Both the position numbers and the translations under genes were made by a program. The notes below the pieces were generated by a model. It ran no database searches and was not told the origin of the DNA. It saw only the letters and a list, made by a program, of their open reading frames with translations. From Haplosporangium gracile (taxonomy: Eukaryota > Mortierellomycota > Mortierellomycetes > Mortierellales > Mortierellaceae): a DNA stretch of 64,000 nucleotides. Each line of letters begins with the position of its first letter. Within the stretch, counting starts at the first letter, position 1. The DNA lies in NCBI GenBank assembly GCA_015499985.1, contig JAAAUF010000021.1, positions 41,861-105,860 on the forward strand, read 5' to 3'. This document shows, piece by piece, positions 60,744 to 64,000 of the stretch.

Positions 60744-61936
60744 GGTCAAGGGGTTGCTCGTATGGATGGGGTAAGATGGGTGAGTGGTTGTTCCTTAGGC
60801 GTGATGAATACTGAGTGCGCTTGCTCTTCTTTTGGAGTTTGTATGTGTGATTTAAGGAAGGGAAGGGGGAAAGAGCAAGGGAGAGTCGAGGAGGAGAGTA
60901 GGGGTGAAGGAGGAAGGAAGGAAGAAGAAAGAAATTGTGAATAAGAAAGAAGAGGAAGGATAAGTGTGAAGAAGGGGGAGGAGAAGAAGAGCGAGAAGAA
61001 GAAGGAGGAAGAAGAAGAGGAGGAGACAAAGGCAGAGGGAAGAGCAGCAAAGGAGATATGAAAACGGAGCAGATGAAAAAGAGACGAAGGCGAAAAAAGG
61101 CAGTTGGACAAATCTGATACAACAGAAAAGAATTCAGACATACGCACCCTTAGGGTGGCAGACACATGCTGGCCTGTCTGTCAGACTATCGCCCCCCTCG
61201 CCTTTTCTTGGTCGAATACTACATAGACTTTTACACTCCTTTTGTTCTTTTCTTTTTTTGCACCCTCGAACAATGCTCGTGCTGACTTTGTTGTCACTCT
61301 CGAGGATGTATGCATGTAAGAATAAAAGTTCACGCCTCTTTTTTCTTTTTTTACGATAATTCAGCACCAAAAAAAAACGTTATGTTTGAAAGGTAGGCCA
61401 GGCTCTCATCAAAATGCCTCGTTCAAAAAAAGGTTTTCAATCTTTTTTTTTCTCCTCGGTTTCCAGTGGATGACTCTTCCAGCGACAAACCAGGGGGAGT
61501 GGTATTTGAAACAGCCAACAAGGAGACAAGGGGAGTCCATCCCAACCAATCACCCTTCATGGTCAATCACTCGTACCCTGCTGCGTAGAAACGAAAAATG
61601 TCCATTACAACCAAGTTGACTGTGGTCGTCGAAATATTTTATGCAATGGACTGCCCGTGACATTAATAGGTCGACTGCGAGGCAATGGGCGAGAGCAAAG
61701 GATGAGCAAAGAAAGAGCAGAGTAAAATGCTGCTTCAGGACATGATGGGCAGGATGTGTAGTTTGCCATCTATCTAGCATGTGACTAGTAGGGAATTCCG
61801 TCGCATGCGCTTCACCCCGTGAGAAAAATAAAGGACCTAAAAAGGCATCATTTTGTGTATTTTTTTTTTCTTTTTTTTGTTTTCGTTCCTCATCCTCCTT
61901 TCCCCTACCCTTCTCCCCTCCTCATCACTCACAACA
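60744..61936. promoter_or_regulatory. Divergent promoter region formin / CYS4
   Basis: A 1.19-kb region without a supported gene. From about 60860 to 61110 it is almost purely purine on the plus strand (GAAGAAGGAGG), forming a CT-rich leader for the formin. The CYS4 side (about 61855-61930) is T- and CT-rich. Open frames here are low complexity. Confidence 0.55.

Positions 61937-64000
<2,064 letters not shown>

Overview
This window is eukaryotic, and most probably a Mortierellomycotina-type early-diverging fungus (Mortierella, Linnemannia or Podila-like). The placement is an inference. It rests on compact spacing, many short GT-AG introns (about 70-170 bases) with CTAAC/CTAAT-like branch sites, CT-rich leaders before ATGs, a fungal gene set (POM152, TOF1, MET6, UBP2) and an AP-4 beta subunit, a family missing from the yeast and Dikarya models. 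I see no prokaryotic operon, CRISPR array, prophage, rRNA or convincing tRNA. Two assembly gaps (runs of N) are present.

Layout, left to right: MMS19 (+, 5' end cut off by the window), UBP2-type deubiquitinase (-), CAND1 (+), LTA4H-type aminopeptidase/epoxide hydrolase (+), POM152 nucleoporin (-), a large MOV10/SDE3-like RNA helicase with Q-rich ends (+), PUS7 (+), a 1450-residue intronless F-box/LRR protein (+), TOF1/Timeless (-), glucosidase II alpha (-), MET6 (-), AP-4 beta (+), a complete Diaphanous-type formin (-) and CYS4 (+, 3' end cut off by the window). Four pairs share a divergent promoter: UBP2/CAND1, POM152/helicase, MET6/AP-4 beta and formin/CYS4. Four pairs converge: MMS19/UBP2, LTA4H/POM152, F-box/TOF1 and AP-4 beta/formin. 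Three of those convergent pairs have stops only about 100-125 bases apart.

Functionally this is ordinary housekeeping chromosome. CAND1, the F-box protein and UBP2 all bear on ubiquitin turnover. MET6 and CYS4 are the two competing exits for homocysteine. MMS19 (Fe-S targeting) and TOF1 (fork protection) support genome maintenance. The rest serve the nuclear pore, ER glycan trimming, endosomal sorting, actin assembly and tRNA/mRNA modification.

I found no obvious new multi-gene system. The items most worth a second look are the AP-4 beta gene with its unassigned C-terminus and GC-AG intron, the helicase with glutamine-rich tails, a possible heme-ligand pair at the CYS4 N-terminus, and a MET6 assembly gap whose stated length cannot be right. 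Exon boundaries were assigned by eye from splice signals, reading phase and family similarity. Totals quoted for CAND1, LTA4H, the helicase, PUS7, AP-4 beta and CYS4 were checked to keep frame.
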